Positions 1 to 10,893 of a DNA stretch of 64,000 nucleotides are shown here, piece by piece. The DNA comes from Bactericera cockerelli (taxonomy: Eukaryota; Arthropoda; Insecta; Hemiptera; Triozidae). The DNA lies in assembly GCA_024516035.1 (NCBI GenBank), contig CM044959.1, positions 18,682,525-18,746,524 on the forward strand, written 5' to 3'. Position 1 is the first letter of the stretch; each line of letters begins with the position of its first letter. A program made the position numbers and the translations under genes. The notes under the pieces were generated by a model. That model did not search any database and was not told the origin of the DNA. It saw only the letters and a program-made list of their open reading frames with translations.

Positions 1-927
1 GCAACAAGGTTCAGCCATACCTGAGACCGGAGCCACATCCACTACAAGCTTCTTCCTGCTTTTGTCTTCGTCCTAGATTGAAACCTCTTGTAACGGATCC
101 GAGTCCTGAATAATATCCTTCTGGATTTCTGCATACAATTAATGTATCTTGTTGATGGATTTATCCTTAGCAATGTGTACCAGTGTACCTACATACACAA
201 GAGTAATAAGCAGGCAGGTAGGTATAGATACATAATATATTATGTACAATGTACATTCATAATTGTTTTTCATCGCAAATAGAGATGTCTATAAAGTCTA
301 CAATCAACGCATCTGTAGGTATAGACCTACACACCAGTATGAGAATACTTCTTTAAATGATCAAGTGATTGCATATAAGGTATACATATACATATACATA
401 TGTTACGAAACTAGGGGATGACAGTGATGACACAGCGTTGCTTGATGGTAGAAAGATGGTCTAAATAATGAAAAGCATGGTATTAATTCAGCATGACTCT
501 TGAAATCAGTACTTGTTGAGGCAAAGTTTTCGAACCAGGGACCCACAATAATAATGTGCATGAAAGACGATAAGCTCATCAAATGGACAGCCTTGCCGTG
601 CTTTTTTATTATTGGCTGGACAATTTTTTCACTATGTATTGGAATGGAGAAATTTCAAAAATATATTATTAGGTACTTTCGATAGCATATACAATATACA
701 TACAAAATTTCATCAACATCGGGTGTACCGTTCACGAGATATAAGCGTTTAAGTACAAAGTTAGTGGTCAGGCGGTCATGGTTTCTTTCACCCAGAACCA
801 CTAGAGCGAAATTGATGAATTTAAAATGGGACCATTTACAGAACTTCTCCTATACCTATGGGTACAAAATTTCATCGAAATCCGTGGTTTCCGAGATTTG
901 CGCGTTACAAGGACTATTTTTTAAGGA
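1..927. other. Intergenic, no gene seen
   Basis: AT-rich DNA without a credible coding frame. Two loosely similar segments near 697-745 and 860-905 both contain AAAATTTCATC followed by a purine-rich stretch and a GAGATNT word, which suggests old copies of one dispersed repeat. No function can be assigned. Confidence 0.6.
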
Positions 928-966
928 CTTGTCAAGTGGTTAACGCGCTAGTCTGGGAATCCAGAA
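928..966 (+). repeat. SINE1 head fragment
   Basis: A short piece matching the tRNA-like head of the SINE1 family found at 7945, 14728, 46576 and elsewhere (GTCAAGTGGTTAACGCGCTA, then GTCTGGGAATCCAG). The body and tail are absent, so this is a broken copy. Confidence 0.6.
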
Positions 967-1014
967 ATTTGAAAGAAAAAATATTTTTCCGTTTCGAATA
1001 TTAGATTTCTAATT

Positions 1015-1060
1015 AGATTCTTCCGATTTCTAATATTTATTAGAAATTTCTCGGAAGTAA
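1015..1060. repeat. Palindromic CTTCCGATTTCTAAT repeat, copy 1
   Basis: An imperfect hairpin made of TTCCGATTTCTAATA and its inverse (TAGAAATTTCTCGGAAG). Related copies lie near 16530-16575, 48573-48612 and 50650-50695. The repeated inverted layout suggests a short hairpin MITE or a conserved structured end of a larger repeat. Confidence 0.55.
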
Positions 1061-1246
1061 AAACTGTATAAGGAGAGAAACAATTTTATTTTTATTTATT
1101 TAACAAACAAAATGAACTGCCAGCCTTTAACTGGTTGCTTAATACACAGCATACTCATCAAATGATCTCGTCTTCATTTTTTCATTGATGTTTACTTATT
1201 CTCGATTTGTAAATATATGTACATGTATATGTTTTTTTTTTTTTTT

Positions 1247-1884
1247 TTATCCATATATGTGGTGTTGTAGGATTCGGATTGAATTTTTAATGATGTTTTC
1301 GCTTATTTCTTTTAATTGCTTTTTTTGTAAGTTAAAATGTTCAAATAAGTCGATGACAGTGCTTCCAATCGCTCCTCTCGAACCGAACCACAAACCTATG
1401 ACTTCATATACTCGGGATGGAAACTTTTCACTATATTTCTCTTCTAGGAACGGAATGCATGCCTCGTATATGTCTTTTTTTTCTCTGTCTATTTTAACGC
1501 TCTGTTCTTTATCATTTGATTCAAATCTAACTGTGGGGTCCAGGATATATGCATTTTTACTGTTTTTTGGAAATGCTACAATATCGCAGAAGCGCCTGGA
1601 ACCTTGTGAGTCGACACAGGAGACTTCTTCAAAACACTCGACTTTCTTTTCTTTCAACAGCTCTATCAGTTTTCTCTTGACAACGTGATGACGAGAAGTT
1701 ACCATTTGTTCATTGTACAGACATGCACCCAGTACATGTGGTAGTGTTTCCTTCTCTCTGTTGCATCTGCGACAGAGGTTGGATGCATTGCCCGTATTTT
1801 GAACTCCCGTATTAGAATAAATTCTTGAAAATCAAGACCAATATAAAATAATTTGTTATTAATTGGCGGACAAAATTTATACAA
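1247..1884 (-). pseudogene. C-terminal relic of a non-LTR retrotransposon with R2-type endonuclease
   Basis: The minus strand encodes the end of an R2-like reverse transcriptase polyprotein. One frame starts at 1884 with a segment resembling the linker after the reverse transcriptase (IREFKIRAMHPT). A frameshift between about 1830 and 1775 leads into a zinc knuckle (CRRC, then HVLGAC, then RHH). After that come a restriction-like nuclease segment (CDIVAF, AYILDPTVRFE, a later lysine) and the C-terminal region (IGLWFGSRGAIG). The last 152 residues are one open frame, 1247-1705. Spacing CxxC-x8-H-x4-C and the D...D/E...K pattern are typical of R2-type elements; clade assignment is from family knowledge. 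The reverse transcriptase itself is missing, so the copy is 5'-truncated. It begins within about 10 bp of the 3' end of tRNA-Glu, in the same orientation. Confidence 0.8.
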
Positions 1885-1888
1885 AAAC

Positions 1889-1960
1889 TTCCCATGCCGG
1901 GAATTGAACCCGGGCCTCCCGGGTGAGAGCCGGGTATCCTAGCCACTAGACAACATGGGA
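1889..1960 (-). tRNA. tRNA-Glu (CTC)
   Basis: A complete cloverleaf of 72 nt can be drawn on the minus strand. The acceptor is TCCCATG paired with CATGGGA, discriminator A. The D arm is GTCTAGTGGCTAGGAT. The anticodon stem CCCGG/CCGGG carries loop CTCTCAC, so the anticodon is CTC. The T arm is CCGGG-TTCAATT-CCCGG and contains a standard B box. It reads glutamate codon GAG. The gene is followed by GTTTTTG, a Pol III terminator. All stems pair fully, so it is probably functional. A retrotransposon relic starts directly behind it. Confidence 0.93.
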
Positions 1961-2100
1961 TTGTGTTATGGAAGAGAGAAACTTGTTCGTTATCAAGGTA
2001 AGGCAAGCTCAAGTCGGCAGTGGTGAGTGGTTCGAGAATCGAGAGAATTGAAATGGCCGCGTCGAGATGCGTCTGCCAAGTCCCTGTTCACGTTATATGT

Positions 2101-2346
2101 ACAACTAGCCGTTTGCCCGTGCTTTGCATCGGGACTAAATTTCAAATTTACTAAGGCATGGCCGTACTGCTGGACAGCAATGCCTTTTTGAACTTTTTAT
2201 AATTTTTCTGGACAAAGCGATAATGGTTTTGGGGGGGGTCAATTCTGAGACATTTTTCGCTATCTCTTACCGTTTTGGCTAAACAACTCCGGACAAACAA
2301 ACAAACAAACATAGGTAGTCCTTTTTTCTGTTTTATATATAGAGAT
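2101..2346 (+). repeat. Dispersed 3'-tail repeat of arthropod LINE type
   Basis: The segment begins CTAGCCGTTTGCCCGTGCTT and ends in (ACAAACA)n followed by TTTTATATATAGAGAT. This arrangement is familiar to me from 3' ends of RTE-like LINEs and dependent SINEs in insects. Only one copy is present here, so the identification rests on recall and not on comparison within the window. Confidence 0.45.
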
Positions 2347-3499
2347 ATGTACATGAGCGGACATGGCAGGCCATCACAGGCCCATTTCGACCCGTCTATA
2401 AATTAGCATTGGTTTTGATATCTGATTCTAATGTTACTATGTACTTTGTACTTACTATAAAATGATCTTAAAAACGGAAACCTTCCGTGAAACCATGTAT
2501 AGTTTTTCTCAAACGAATTTCCTTGGAAACAAGAGATAATTATCCGGATGAACATGAAACATCATTGACAAATCATCCGTAAGAACATTAGACCGGACAT
2601 GGGAAGCTAGGAAAGATTTGCGGGGTTATACGGGAAGATCAGATCAATTCCAATGTATTGTAAATTTAAAACCCACATGCAAACGATCTACAAATCGGAT
2701 TAAGACCATCGGTAGATCACATACAGAACAGACCTAACCAAGGTATTAGCGCCACCAAATGATCCCATTTTCTGCAATGCATCAGCTTCTTCGGAAACAA
2801 ATGTTACACATTTCCTTGAGAACCTATCAGAGAGATGAATCAACCAACTTTTTGAGTCTTTTGAGAGTACGATGAATGATAGAAAGGACATTATTTGATT
2901 TAATCTTTCAAAGATTAGCAAGAATGACGAGAATCATTGAGATCTTAAATCTAAGAGCGGTACATGAAACCGGAATTATTTTGAGTGGTAAGTTAAATCC
3001 ATTGAAATGGAACGCAGAGACGTTTGTGACCTTTACAATGAGTTGCGGCTTTCTGAAAGCGTCTTCTACAGCAAGGGGCTGAAAGATATCACGAATGTAA
3101 AAAGAAAGGGAGACAATACAATAAAATTGACAATTGAACGAAAATGTCAATTTCAATTGAAATTGTACCGCCACTAATCTTGTTGCAACTACCTAATCTA
3201 TTTCAATAACCCTTATCCCTAACCTCAATACAATGTCTAATGCTTCCTCTTCAAGTGACACAAGAAGTTAGACAACATACCTAGGCTACACATTTTTCTA
3301 GGAAGGGGACTAACGACAGTTGCAATCACAGCAGCTAAAGCTTAACTGGTAGTTTCATAAAAGTTCCAAAACACTTCAAATAAAACTAACTTGTTGGGAC
3401 TTCAAAGTCCTGACAGGACCCAAAATGATTCTCCTGAGCCTAAAAGAGCCGTAAAAATTTCCCTAGAGATCATTAATTCCGGCATTTTTGATTTTTTCT
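2347..3499. other. Intergenic, no gene seen
   Basis: Short frames in this stretch have no recognisable domain and AT-biased content. An AT-rich noncoding region is the simplest reading. No tandem repeat or SINE head was recognised. Confidence 0.5.
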
Positions 3500-3831
3500 T
3501 CTAGTGTCTATTCGTTACGAATGTTGGCTATCATTCTGGTAATGTTTATATTTACCGTTATATAAACACTGTAGTTTCTGGGAGGCGTTCTCCCGGAAGC
3601 GTCCGTTTCGCTTGATTTTGTTTGTCGCTGCTTGAAATAGTTAGTTTACGGAGTTGTTGTTCCAAACCAGGCTCTCAAGTTCTTCAGCCATGATATACGT
3701 GGTCTTCCGACGCTCCTCGTTCCCTGGACTTTTCCTTGTAGGACACATTTTATCAGCTTGTATTTTTTGCTTCCGGCATTAGGCTTTAATAATAACCTGA
3801 ATTTCTGGTAGGACATGGCGAAATCGATCAT
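3500..3831 (-). pseudogene. LINE reverse transcriptase C-terminal relic
   Basis: The minus-strand frame 3831-3646 carries the signature seen at the end of many animal endonuclease/reverse transcriptase proteins: a GK-x-x-GTRSVGRPR stretch then SWLKNLRAW. The expected downstream words follow in other frames (LFQAATNKIK near 3630, then RMIANIRNE and a stop near 3525), separated by about 60 bp of extra GC-richer sequence that interrupts the usual spacing. The rest of the polyprotein is absent. It is a 5'-truncated, frameshifted fragment of a non-LTR element; the clade is not determined. Confidence 0.65.
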
Positions 3832-5245
3832 CGTTCATCGTCCAGATTCAAATCTCTCATATTGTTATATTGTTAGCGAAGACAAGGAAAATGTCCTCTC
3901 CTACTAATTCATCTAATGATAATGAACTAACCCTGGTATTAGATTATTCAAAGAATTACACACGTTTTTTGGGGATTAGTAAATCAGAATGTCTCTAAAC
4001 TAGACATGTAACAAACAGCCACGGATGAATTAGAAGGGGGAAGGACGGGTTAGTTACCTTCCACTCTAGACTATGTTTATCAGCAGTAGATCCTGCAGTC
4101 TTATAGATTATATCACTGGTCCCTTTATCACTAATCCCATCATAAGTCGTGGCTAGCATTTAACAATAGAAAGGAAGAACACATTGTTGTCTCATACTCG
4201 TACATACTATACTATAGTGCATACAATACATATCAACAAGAGCTCTGATCAGATCTTTCTGCACATTCTCCAGATGCTTATCTGTGCGAGCACATTGCAA
4301 TTGCAATTTTATTGTTATTTAATTATTTTACAATTAAACTCAAGTTGAGAATGGATTTTTCTCTTGAAAATTCCACAATAGAATGCGGTGAGCTATTTGT
4401 AGGATCCCATGTTTAACGAGTTTTTGTTGGGTAAACCTCGCCCCTCGTTTGTAAGAGTGCGTTCTCTTTCGATCAAGAGGTTTTTTACTATCTTCTAGAA
4501 GTTCTAATACGCGAGATACATGAATATGTACCTATGCTTGATGGAGAGAGACTTAGGGCGAAATTAATAGACAAATTCTATATCACAAGTCATTGCTAAG
4601 CGTCGGTTTTCCCTATCTTACACAGTACGCAATCCGTGACTTAGCGGCACAGAGGTATTGAAAAATGTCTATTAATGCCACCCTTAGTATAAAACATGAC
4701 AAGTTTTTAAACAAGGTAGTTAATTTTCACCCTCTTGTAATATGTACAATTGTACATAAGTACAATTTTTTTAGATTTAAACAAAGTATTTGAAACAATT
4801 TTCAATCAACCCTAATATGAAATCCTTCACTTTCAAAGTTCAAGTAGAAAGTTGACTGATTACTCAACACGCTTTCCCCGGACTTTGTCATCCTCCAAGC
4901 TTGCAACCAGACGTCATCCACGCAGTCCCAAGGAATGACAGACTGACGTGACTGCCTTGTGGGACCCGAGCCGGAGCGAGTTGACACTAATGTGTTGTAA
5001 TGAGACCAGCCAAGCGTGCTGGTGAGGGCTTAACCAGGGATCAATGAGGAGTCTTCAGCTATAGGGCGGCGGCTCTTGAGATTTAATTATAGAACATTTT
5101 TTGGTCTGCAAGTTTAGTTTAAAACTGCAAGTCTATCCTTACAGAAGTATTCCTTAGGGGGCTTAGGGAGAGAGCCACAATTAAAAAAAAAAAAAACTAA
5201 AATAAATATACATTACTACATTATTATTATAAATGTCTCGCTGGA
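3832..5245. other. Intergenic with one GC-richer island
   Basis: No coding frame is credible. Most of the stretch is AT-rich, but 4850-5080 is clearly GC-richer, with words such as GACGTCATCC, GACCCGAGCCGG and AAGCGTGCTGG. It holds no SINE head or tandem repeat, so it may be a single-copy regulatory sequence or an old repeat. Poly(A) lies at 5183-5197. Confidence 0.4.
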
Positions 5246-5385
5246 ACCGACTTCAGTAGCTTGATCGATAAGGCGGTGGACTTGTAATCGGGAGAACGGT
5301 GGTTCAAGTCCCGGTTTCATCAGCGTAAGTTCAGTAAAGCGAGTTCCAGTTTGAGTAGTTGTTGCACGAAAGTGATTATACAGAT
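5246..5385 (+). repeat. SINE2 copy (tRNA-like head)
   Basis: The head reads GACTTCAGTAGCTTGATCGA, then GGACTTGTAA (a tRNA-like anticodon loop) and GGTTCAAGTCCCGG, a B box. The body contains AGTAAAGCGAG and GTTTGAGTAGTTGT. The same order occurs at 13347, 28397, 32800, 38885 and 49158. A Pol III-transcribed SINE is the best explanation. Confidence 0.8.
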
Positions 5386-5435
5386 GATTATTTATACTCG
5401 TCTCGCTGGGGAACTTTAAACGGATAAGTTAACAG

Positions 5436-5552
5436 AGTAGGCGTTATAGGTAGGGCATCCGCAGCCGTTAAAATCCTAAAATCACTAAAATGTAGAATAA
5501 GAACAAGTGCCAACAGTTGACCCATGCCAACCCCAAGTAGGTTTGCAGGGGA
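5436..5552 (+). repeat. SINE4 3'-tail fragment
   Basis: GGCGTTATAGGTAGGGCATC and a later GACCCATGCCAACCCCAAGT resemble the 3' part of the SINE4 copies at 23739-24092 and 29768-30125. The head is missing. MITE A begins a few bases later. Confidence 0.55.
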
Positions 5553-5555
5553 AAT

Positions 5556-5914
5556 AATAATACAGTTTTCTCCCCGAAGGGACCCGAAAACTGATATTTT
5601 GGGTCAAGCAAAGCTCGACCCACCTTGAGAAGTACCCCCCCTTCCCCTACCGTTTCGGACTTAATTTTCCTCGTACGTCATCATTATAGAGCCATTTTAC
5701 CTTGTGAGAACCTCCAAATTCGAACTTCCCATGGGAACCTTTTGAAATTTTCCATGATAAGACAGGTAGTTCGGGTTAGGTTAGGCCCGAGCTGGGGGTC
5801 CTTGCTTCAGTGAATTAAAATGCGGAGCTGGCAAGCATTTAAGTGGGTGGGTCGAGCTTTGCTTGACCCAAAATATCAGTTTTCGGGTCCCTTCGGGGAG
5901 AAAACTGTATTATT
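5556..5914. mobile_element. MITE A with ~69-bp terminal inverted repeats
   Basis: The first 69 bp, starting AATAATACAGTTTTCTCCCC, are repeated inverted at 5846-5914 with near identity. The interior, about 5627-5820, matches in inverted orientation the right subterminal part of the larger element B (about 11040-11228). It has no coding capacity. The inner half of the TIR (GGGTCAAGCAAAGCTCGACC) resembles the TIR of element B, so A looks like a short relative of that family. Confidence 0.8.
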
Positions 5915-6689
5915 TTAGGTCAGAGCTGCAGCTCGACCCACCTTGAGATGTGTTTGTTATCTGCCAGCTCGTGGCCGGGAATATACTGTGATATAGTCGG
6001 AAGAGATTTTTTTTTTTTTTTTAATCAGGTTCCAGAACACAACGGAAAATAAAACAGACAAGTTGCAGAGGTATTGGTGCAAAACAGAGGCTATAGAAAA
6101 TATTGTAAATTTCATTTACGAGAGTAAAATGAATATTTAGCATTATTAAGAATAACATTCTATAGCAAGAGGGTACAAATTACAAGTAGGAATGTATGTA
6201 CCGTGGGATAGGAGACCAGACCAATAATATCAAATGTATACATAGTTACATGAACTTGCACAATATTTGATGCACATGGAAGATAATGAACAACATTATT
6301 GACATTGCTCACAAGGAACAAGAAGTTACCCACCGCCTGTATAAATTACAGGGTAGGATTAAAGCTTAGAGGAAGTCCTCAGTCCCCAGAGGAGTCTTTT
6401 GAAACTCGATTTTGCGACAGTAATGCCTCATAAAAGTTGATGTGGGTCGCCAATTTGCCCAAGGGGGATATTTGTCCTTGACAAGTCAAAGTTGACAGAA
6501 GAACGTAGGCTCCCAGAGGAAGCAATGATTCCTGCCTCCTTCAGAGCTGTCGTGCTCCGATTGGCAATCACTGCTTTAGAAGCTGCCTAGACTTTGACCC
6601 TTGAAGATATGGGCAGGTCTGGAATATCCAGTGAACTGCATCTTTGATTTTTTTTTTTTTTTTTCATATCTAAAAGGTTATAAACCCAC

Positions 6690-7795
6690 GAACGAAGGGG
6701 GGACAAGTGTCCTCGTAGTGCGGCTTCTCTGAGGTCGTGGGCGAGGATGAGAAGAAGAAGAGTGTGATTTCACAGCTTCAAGTAAGGCCTTGGGCTCAAA
6801 CAATTAGTCTTCCGAAGGAGGAATATCCTTCAGAATCCGACGCGGGACCTAAATCGCTGGTACAAACAGGCTTCTCCGACTGGCAATCGTTTGGGATCTC
6901 TTTCCGCTAACGTACTGAAGAAGACCCTCGGAAGCAGAATCTTCCGAGGGCAGTTCTTTTATCAGGTCGTTCTTTGACGACCTCATAGAAGGATGTACAG
7001 CAACGATCTTGTTCGTGACGTCTGCCAGTGCAGGGCGTTGGAGAATTAGGCAGTGGGATAATATCCCAAAAGCTCCGTTCATATTAGCTAGGAGATCCGC
7101 TCATGCACATGGCTGGGCCTTCAGTTCCGAATTCGGCTGCAGACAAGCAAAGATACCATGTATCTAATGCTGTTCCAACTTGTAGAATTAAGATTCTGAT
7201 ATTTGCGGCCATTTATTTCGGCTTCAGGAGATGGAAGAGGAACATCCGGCTCACGTTCTTTTACGCAGGGGGTAACATCGAACGGAAGGTCTGGAGTCGC
7301 TATAACTTCCTCGTGCTCGCCCTGCAGGGAAGGGGCTTCGGGACGAGAATAGTCACCCTCAGAATCCTAGGCTTCCGAAGGGTCAGACGCCGACAACTCA
7401 TCGTTCTGGACGATCAGTTGAACATGAGTCGGCTGGAGCCTGGTGAAGAGAAAATTCATGGCTTGGAAGTCCTTTTGTACTTGGAAGCGTTTGTCAAGAG
7501 TTTTTTGTGTCCCAGAATCTTCCGGAGACTTTGTTGACAGGGACGATTATCTGGAGACTGGTATGGAAATATTTCCAACCAGGATTCTGTCCGCTGCTTC
7601 ACGAGAAATGAGCTCCGATTTTAGAGGAGCTACAGCATGAGCCATGATATCGTATGACTGCGATGATCCACGGATCTGCTTTTCCATATCCCTATAGTGG
7701 TATTCCTTCAAGACTGACGCACTTGGATCAAAAGCCCGAGCTATATCTAGCGTGGGGAGGGCGAATCGAAGCTTGTTAAGGACTGTTGCATCCAC
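6690..7795 (-). pseudogene. Decayed ORF inside element B, family unassigned
   Basis: Minus-strand reading gives protein-like segments in shifting frames: 7795-7547 (82 codons with IARAFDPSASVLKEYHYRD), 7540-7150 (acidic, proline-rich, VPLPSPEAEINGRKYQNLN), and 7082-6849 (LPSEDSASEGLLQYVSGKR). A basic tail with SHPRPRPQRSRTTRT follows near 6730. Several stops and shifts break it. The order (helical block, acidic linker, basic C-terminus) recalls Gag/ORF1-like proteins of retroelements, but I could not identify a family. It may be a passenger or an earlier insertion. Plus-strand frames here are shadows. Confidence 0.4.
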
Positions 7796-7944
7796 TTCAA
7801 AGCCTTGGTCGATCGAGTTGATCAGCGTCTAATCTCACCAGCCATCAGCTAGAAACTTTTTTTTTTTTTTTACACATCCTTCCGTCGAGACAGGACGTCA
7901 TTGTCAGATGGCAGGTCACAGAGAGCTCCCAAAGACTATCGAGC

Positions 7945-8153
7945 ATTGGTAGTCAAGTGGATAACGCGCTAGTCTGGTAATCCAGGTGGCGTATGGATCC
8001 GTTGGTTCGAATCCCGCCCAGTGCATGAATTTTTTCCTCATTAATTTGAGTTTGTGACCACATAATGATAAGACTCCGAGGGTTAGGTGGTAGAAAATGC
8101 TTTGAGCATTAACCTCGCCTGGTGGATAACTTCCACTTAAGAGAATTATTATA
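7945..8153 (+). repeat. SINE1 copy
   Basis: The head is tRNA-like: GGTAGTCAAGTGGATAACGC, GTCTGGTAATCCAG and a B box GGTTCGAATCCC. The body reads TTAATTTGAGTTTGTGACCA, then TAGAAAATGCTTTGAGCATT and AACCTCGCCTGGTGG, and it ends in an ATTATTA tail. The loop CTGGTAA would put GGT (Thr) at the anticodon position. It is inserted inside element B. Confidence 0.85.
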
Positions 8154-8239
8154 AAGATGTTGCCGTAGACATCTGACAAGAATACTAGGCAAACAGTGAG
8201 TATTGGCTGTATTTTGACTCTTGAACGGCTTAAATTATT

Positions 8240-8950
8240 GAGCAACGATGCAATATCCGAAGCAAGGCTCGACCAGAAAGGAGAAGGGGATCAGGGAGAC
8301 GCGCCCAAGCGAAAGGCAGACGAAGAACCACTTCACGGCTCTAATCCTGAGCAACGGCTCGACTGGTTCCAAAGATATAGGTACCAGGAGACAGCCGAGG
8401 GGTCTAGAGAGACACACCTAAGCCAAGGAGGGAAAGAGTCCAGCCCACAGATCAAATATTTTAGCAACGGCTCAAGTGATACCAGGGGTCTAACCACCAA
8501 GAGACGGGTAAGGGGTCTCAGGAGACGCACCCAAACCAAGTAAGGACCGAGTCCAGACCAGGGTTCAAAATTTTGAGCAACGGCTCGACTGTTACTAATG
8601 GCCTAGGCACCAGGAGACAGGCAAGGGTTCTGAGAGACGCACCCGCCAAGAGGGAGGACAAAGTCAACTCCATGGCTCAAATCTTGAGCAATGGCTCGAC
8701 TGGTGCCAAAAGCATAGGTACCAGGAGACAGGCCGAGGGTCTGAGAGACGCACCCGCCAAGAGGGAGGACAAGGTCAACTCCATGGCTCAAATCTTGAGC
8801 AATAGCTCGACTGGTACCAAAAGCATAGGTACCAGGAGACAGGCCGGGGGTCTGGGGAGACGTACCCGCCAAAGAGGGAGGACAAAGTCGACTCCCCGGC
8901 TCAAAATCTTGAGTAACGGCTCGACTTGTACCGAGGCACAAGGAACTCAA
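8240..8950. repeat. Minisatellite, ~111-114 bp units
   Basis: The word GCAACGGCTCGACTGGT or a close variant recurs at 8351, 8464, 8577, 8688, 8799 and 8913, so the unit is 111-114 bp and about six copies are present. Each unit also has GGTACCAGGAGACAGG and a GAGACGCACCC word. The frames crossing it are translations of the repeat and not genes. It lies inside element B. Confidence 0.9.
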
Positions 8951-9176
8951 AACTCATGAGCCCAAAATGAAAAATTAGGAAAAGAACTTACCCTAAATTC
9001 TGTAGCGCTGGAATATAACACACGGCGCGAAGACAGACTGGAACTTATCAAAATGTCACTTGGAAATATATGGACACGGCTCGGAAACGGGCCGTGAATG
9101 GATTAACTTTCACCATATAAAGACAAAATAGATTGCACAATAAATTGTTGTTACTAGGTCAAAGATGAAAAGAGAT

Positions 9177-10893
9177 CAATCGCATGCGAAAGCCACACAG
9201 AGACCGCAAGAAAAAAGTTCAAAGGCCCGTCAGGCACAATGAATTAAACTGAGCTGCTTACCGGTCAACTGCACAATGCAGAAGATGGAGACTCTCCCCG
9301 GTGAAGCATTTAGGCAATCGCATGCGAAAGCCACTCAGAGACCACAAGAAAGTTCAAAGGCCCGTCAGGCGCAATGAATTAAACTGAGCTGCTCACCGGT
9401 CAACTGCACAAAGCAGAAGATGGAGACTCTCCCCGGTAAAGCATTTAGGCAATCGCATGCGAAGGCCACTCAGAGACCACAAGAAAGTTCAAAGGCCCGT
9501 CAGGCGCAATGAATTAAACTGAGCTGCTCACCGGTCAACTGCACAAAGCAGAAGATGGAGACTCTCCCCGGTGAAGCATTTAGGCAATCGCATGCGAAAG
9601 CCACTCAGAGACCACAAGAAAGTTCAAAGGCCCGTCAGGCGCAATGAATTAAACTGAGCTGCCCACCGGTCAACTGCACAATGCAGAAGATGGAGATTCT
9701 CCCCGGTAAAGCATTTAGGCAATCGCATGCGAAAGCCACTCAGAGACCACAAGAAAGTTCAAAGGCCCGTCAGGCGCAATGAATTAAACTGAGCTGCTCA
9801 CCGGTCAACTGCACAAAGCAGAAGATGGAGACTCTCCCCGGTAAAGCATTTAGGCAATCGCATGCGAAAGCCACTCAGAGACCACAAGAAAGTTCAAAGG
9901 CCCGTCAGGCGCAATGAATTAAACTGAGCTGCTCACCGGTCAACTGCACAAAGCAGAAGATGGAGACTCTCCCCGGTGAAGCATTTAGGCAATCGCATGC
10001 GAAAGCCACTCAGAGACCACAAGAAAGTTCAAAGGCCCGTCAGGCGCAATGAATTAAACTGAGCTGCCCACCGGTCAACTGCACAAGGCAGAAGATGGAG
10101 ACTCTCCCCGGTGAAGCATTTAGGCAGTCGCATGCGAAAGCCACTCAGAGGCCGTAAGAGAAAGTTCAAAGGCCCGTCAGGCGCAATGAATCAAACTGAG
10201 CTGCCCACCGGTCAACTGCACAAGGCAGAAGATGGAGACTCTCCCCGGTGAAGCATTTAGGCAGTCGCATGCGAAAGCCACTCAGAGGCCGTAAGAGAAA
10301 GTTCAAAGGCCCGTCAGGCGCAATGAATCAAACTGAGCTGCCCACCGGTCAACTGCACAAGGCAGAAGATGGAGACTCTCCCCGGTGAAGCATTTAGGCA
10401 ATCGCATGCGAAAGCCACTCAGAGGCCGTGAGAGAAAGTTCAAAGGCCCGTCAGGCGCAATGAATTAAACTGAGCTGCCCACCGGTCAACTGCACAAGGC
10501 AGAAGATGGAGACTCTCCCCGGTGAAGCATTTAGGCAATCGCATGCGAAAGCCACTCAGAGGCCGTGAGAGAAAGTTCAAAGGCCCGTCAGGCGCAATGA
10601 ATTAAACTGAGCTGCCCACCGGTCAACTGCACAAGGCAGAAGATGGAGACTCTCCCCGGTGAAGCATTTAGGCAATCGCATGCGAAAGCCACTCAGAGGC
10701 CGTAAGAGTAAGTTCAAAGGCCCGTCAGGCGCAATTAATTAAACTGAGCTGCCCACCGGTCAACTGCACAAGGCAGAAGATGGAGACTCTCCCCGGTGAA
10801 GCATTTAGGCAATCGCATGCGAAAGCCACTCAGAGGCCGTAAGAGTAAGTTCAAAGGCCCGTCAGGCGCAATGAATTAAAAAGAGCTGCTTAA
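9177..10893. repeat. Satellite-like array, 13 units of 135-138 bp
   Basis: The word CGCATGCGAAAGCC recurs at 9181, 9319, 9454, 9589, 9724, 9859, 9994, 10129, 10266, 10403, 10540, 10677 and 10814. Spacing is 138 bp once, then 135 bp seven times, then 137 bp five times. The length step coincides with a change from ACCACAAGAAAG to GGCCGTAAGAGAAAG inside the unit. Units are nearly identical, so the array was homogenised recently. No coding content. Confidence 0.95.

Noticed and set aside
6849..7537. Plus-strand frame 7103-7537 as an independent gene
   Set aside because: The minus strand of the same stretch is more protein-like, and neither strand is open throughout.
8196..8959. Open frames of 115-128 codons on both strands
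   Set aside because: They translate the 112-bp minisatellite; long frames on both strands arise from the repeat lacking stops.
9177..10893. CRISPR-like array
   Set aside because: Units are contiguous 135-137 bp repeats with no unique spacers, in a eukaryotic context.
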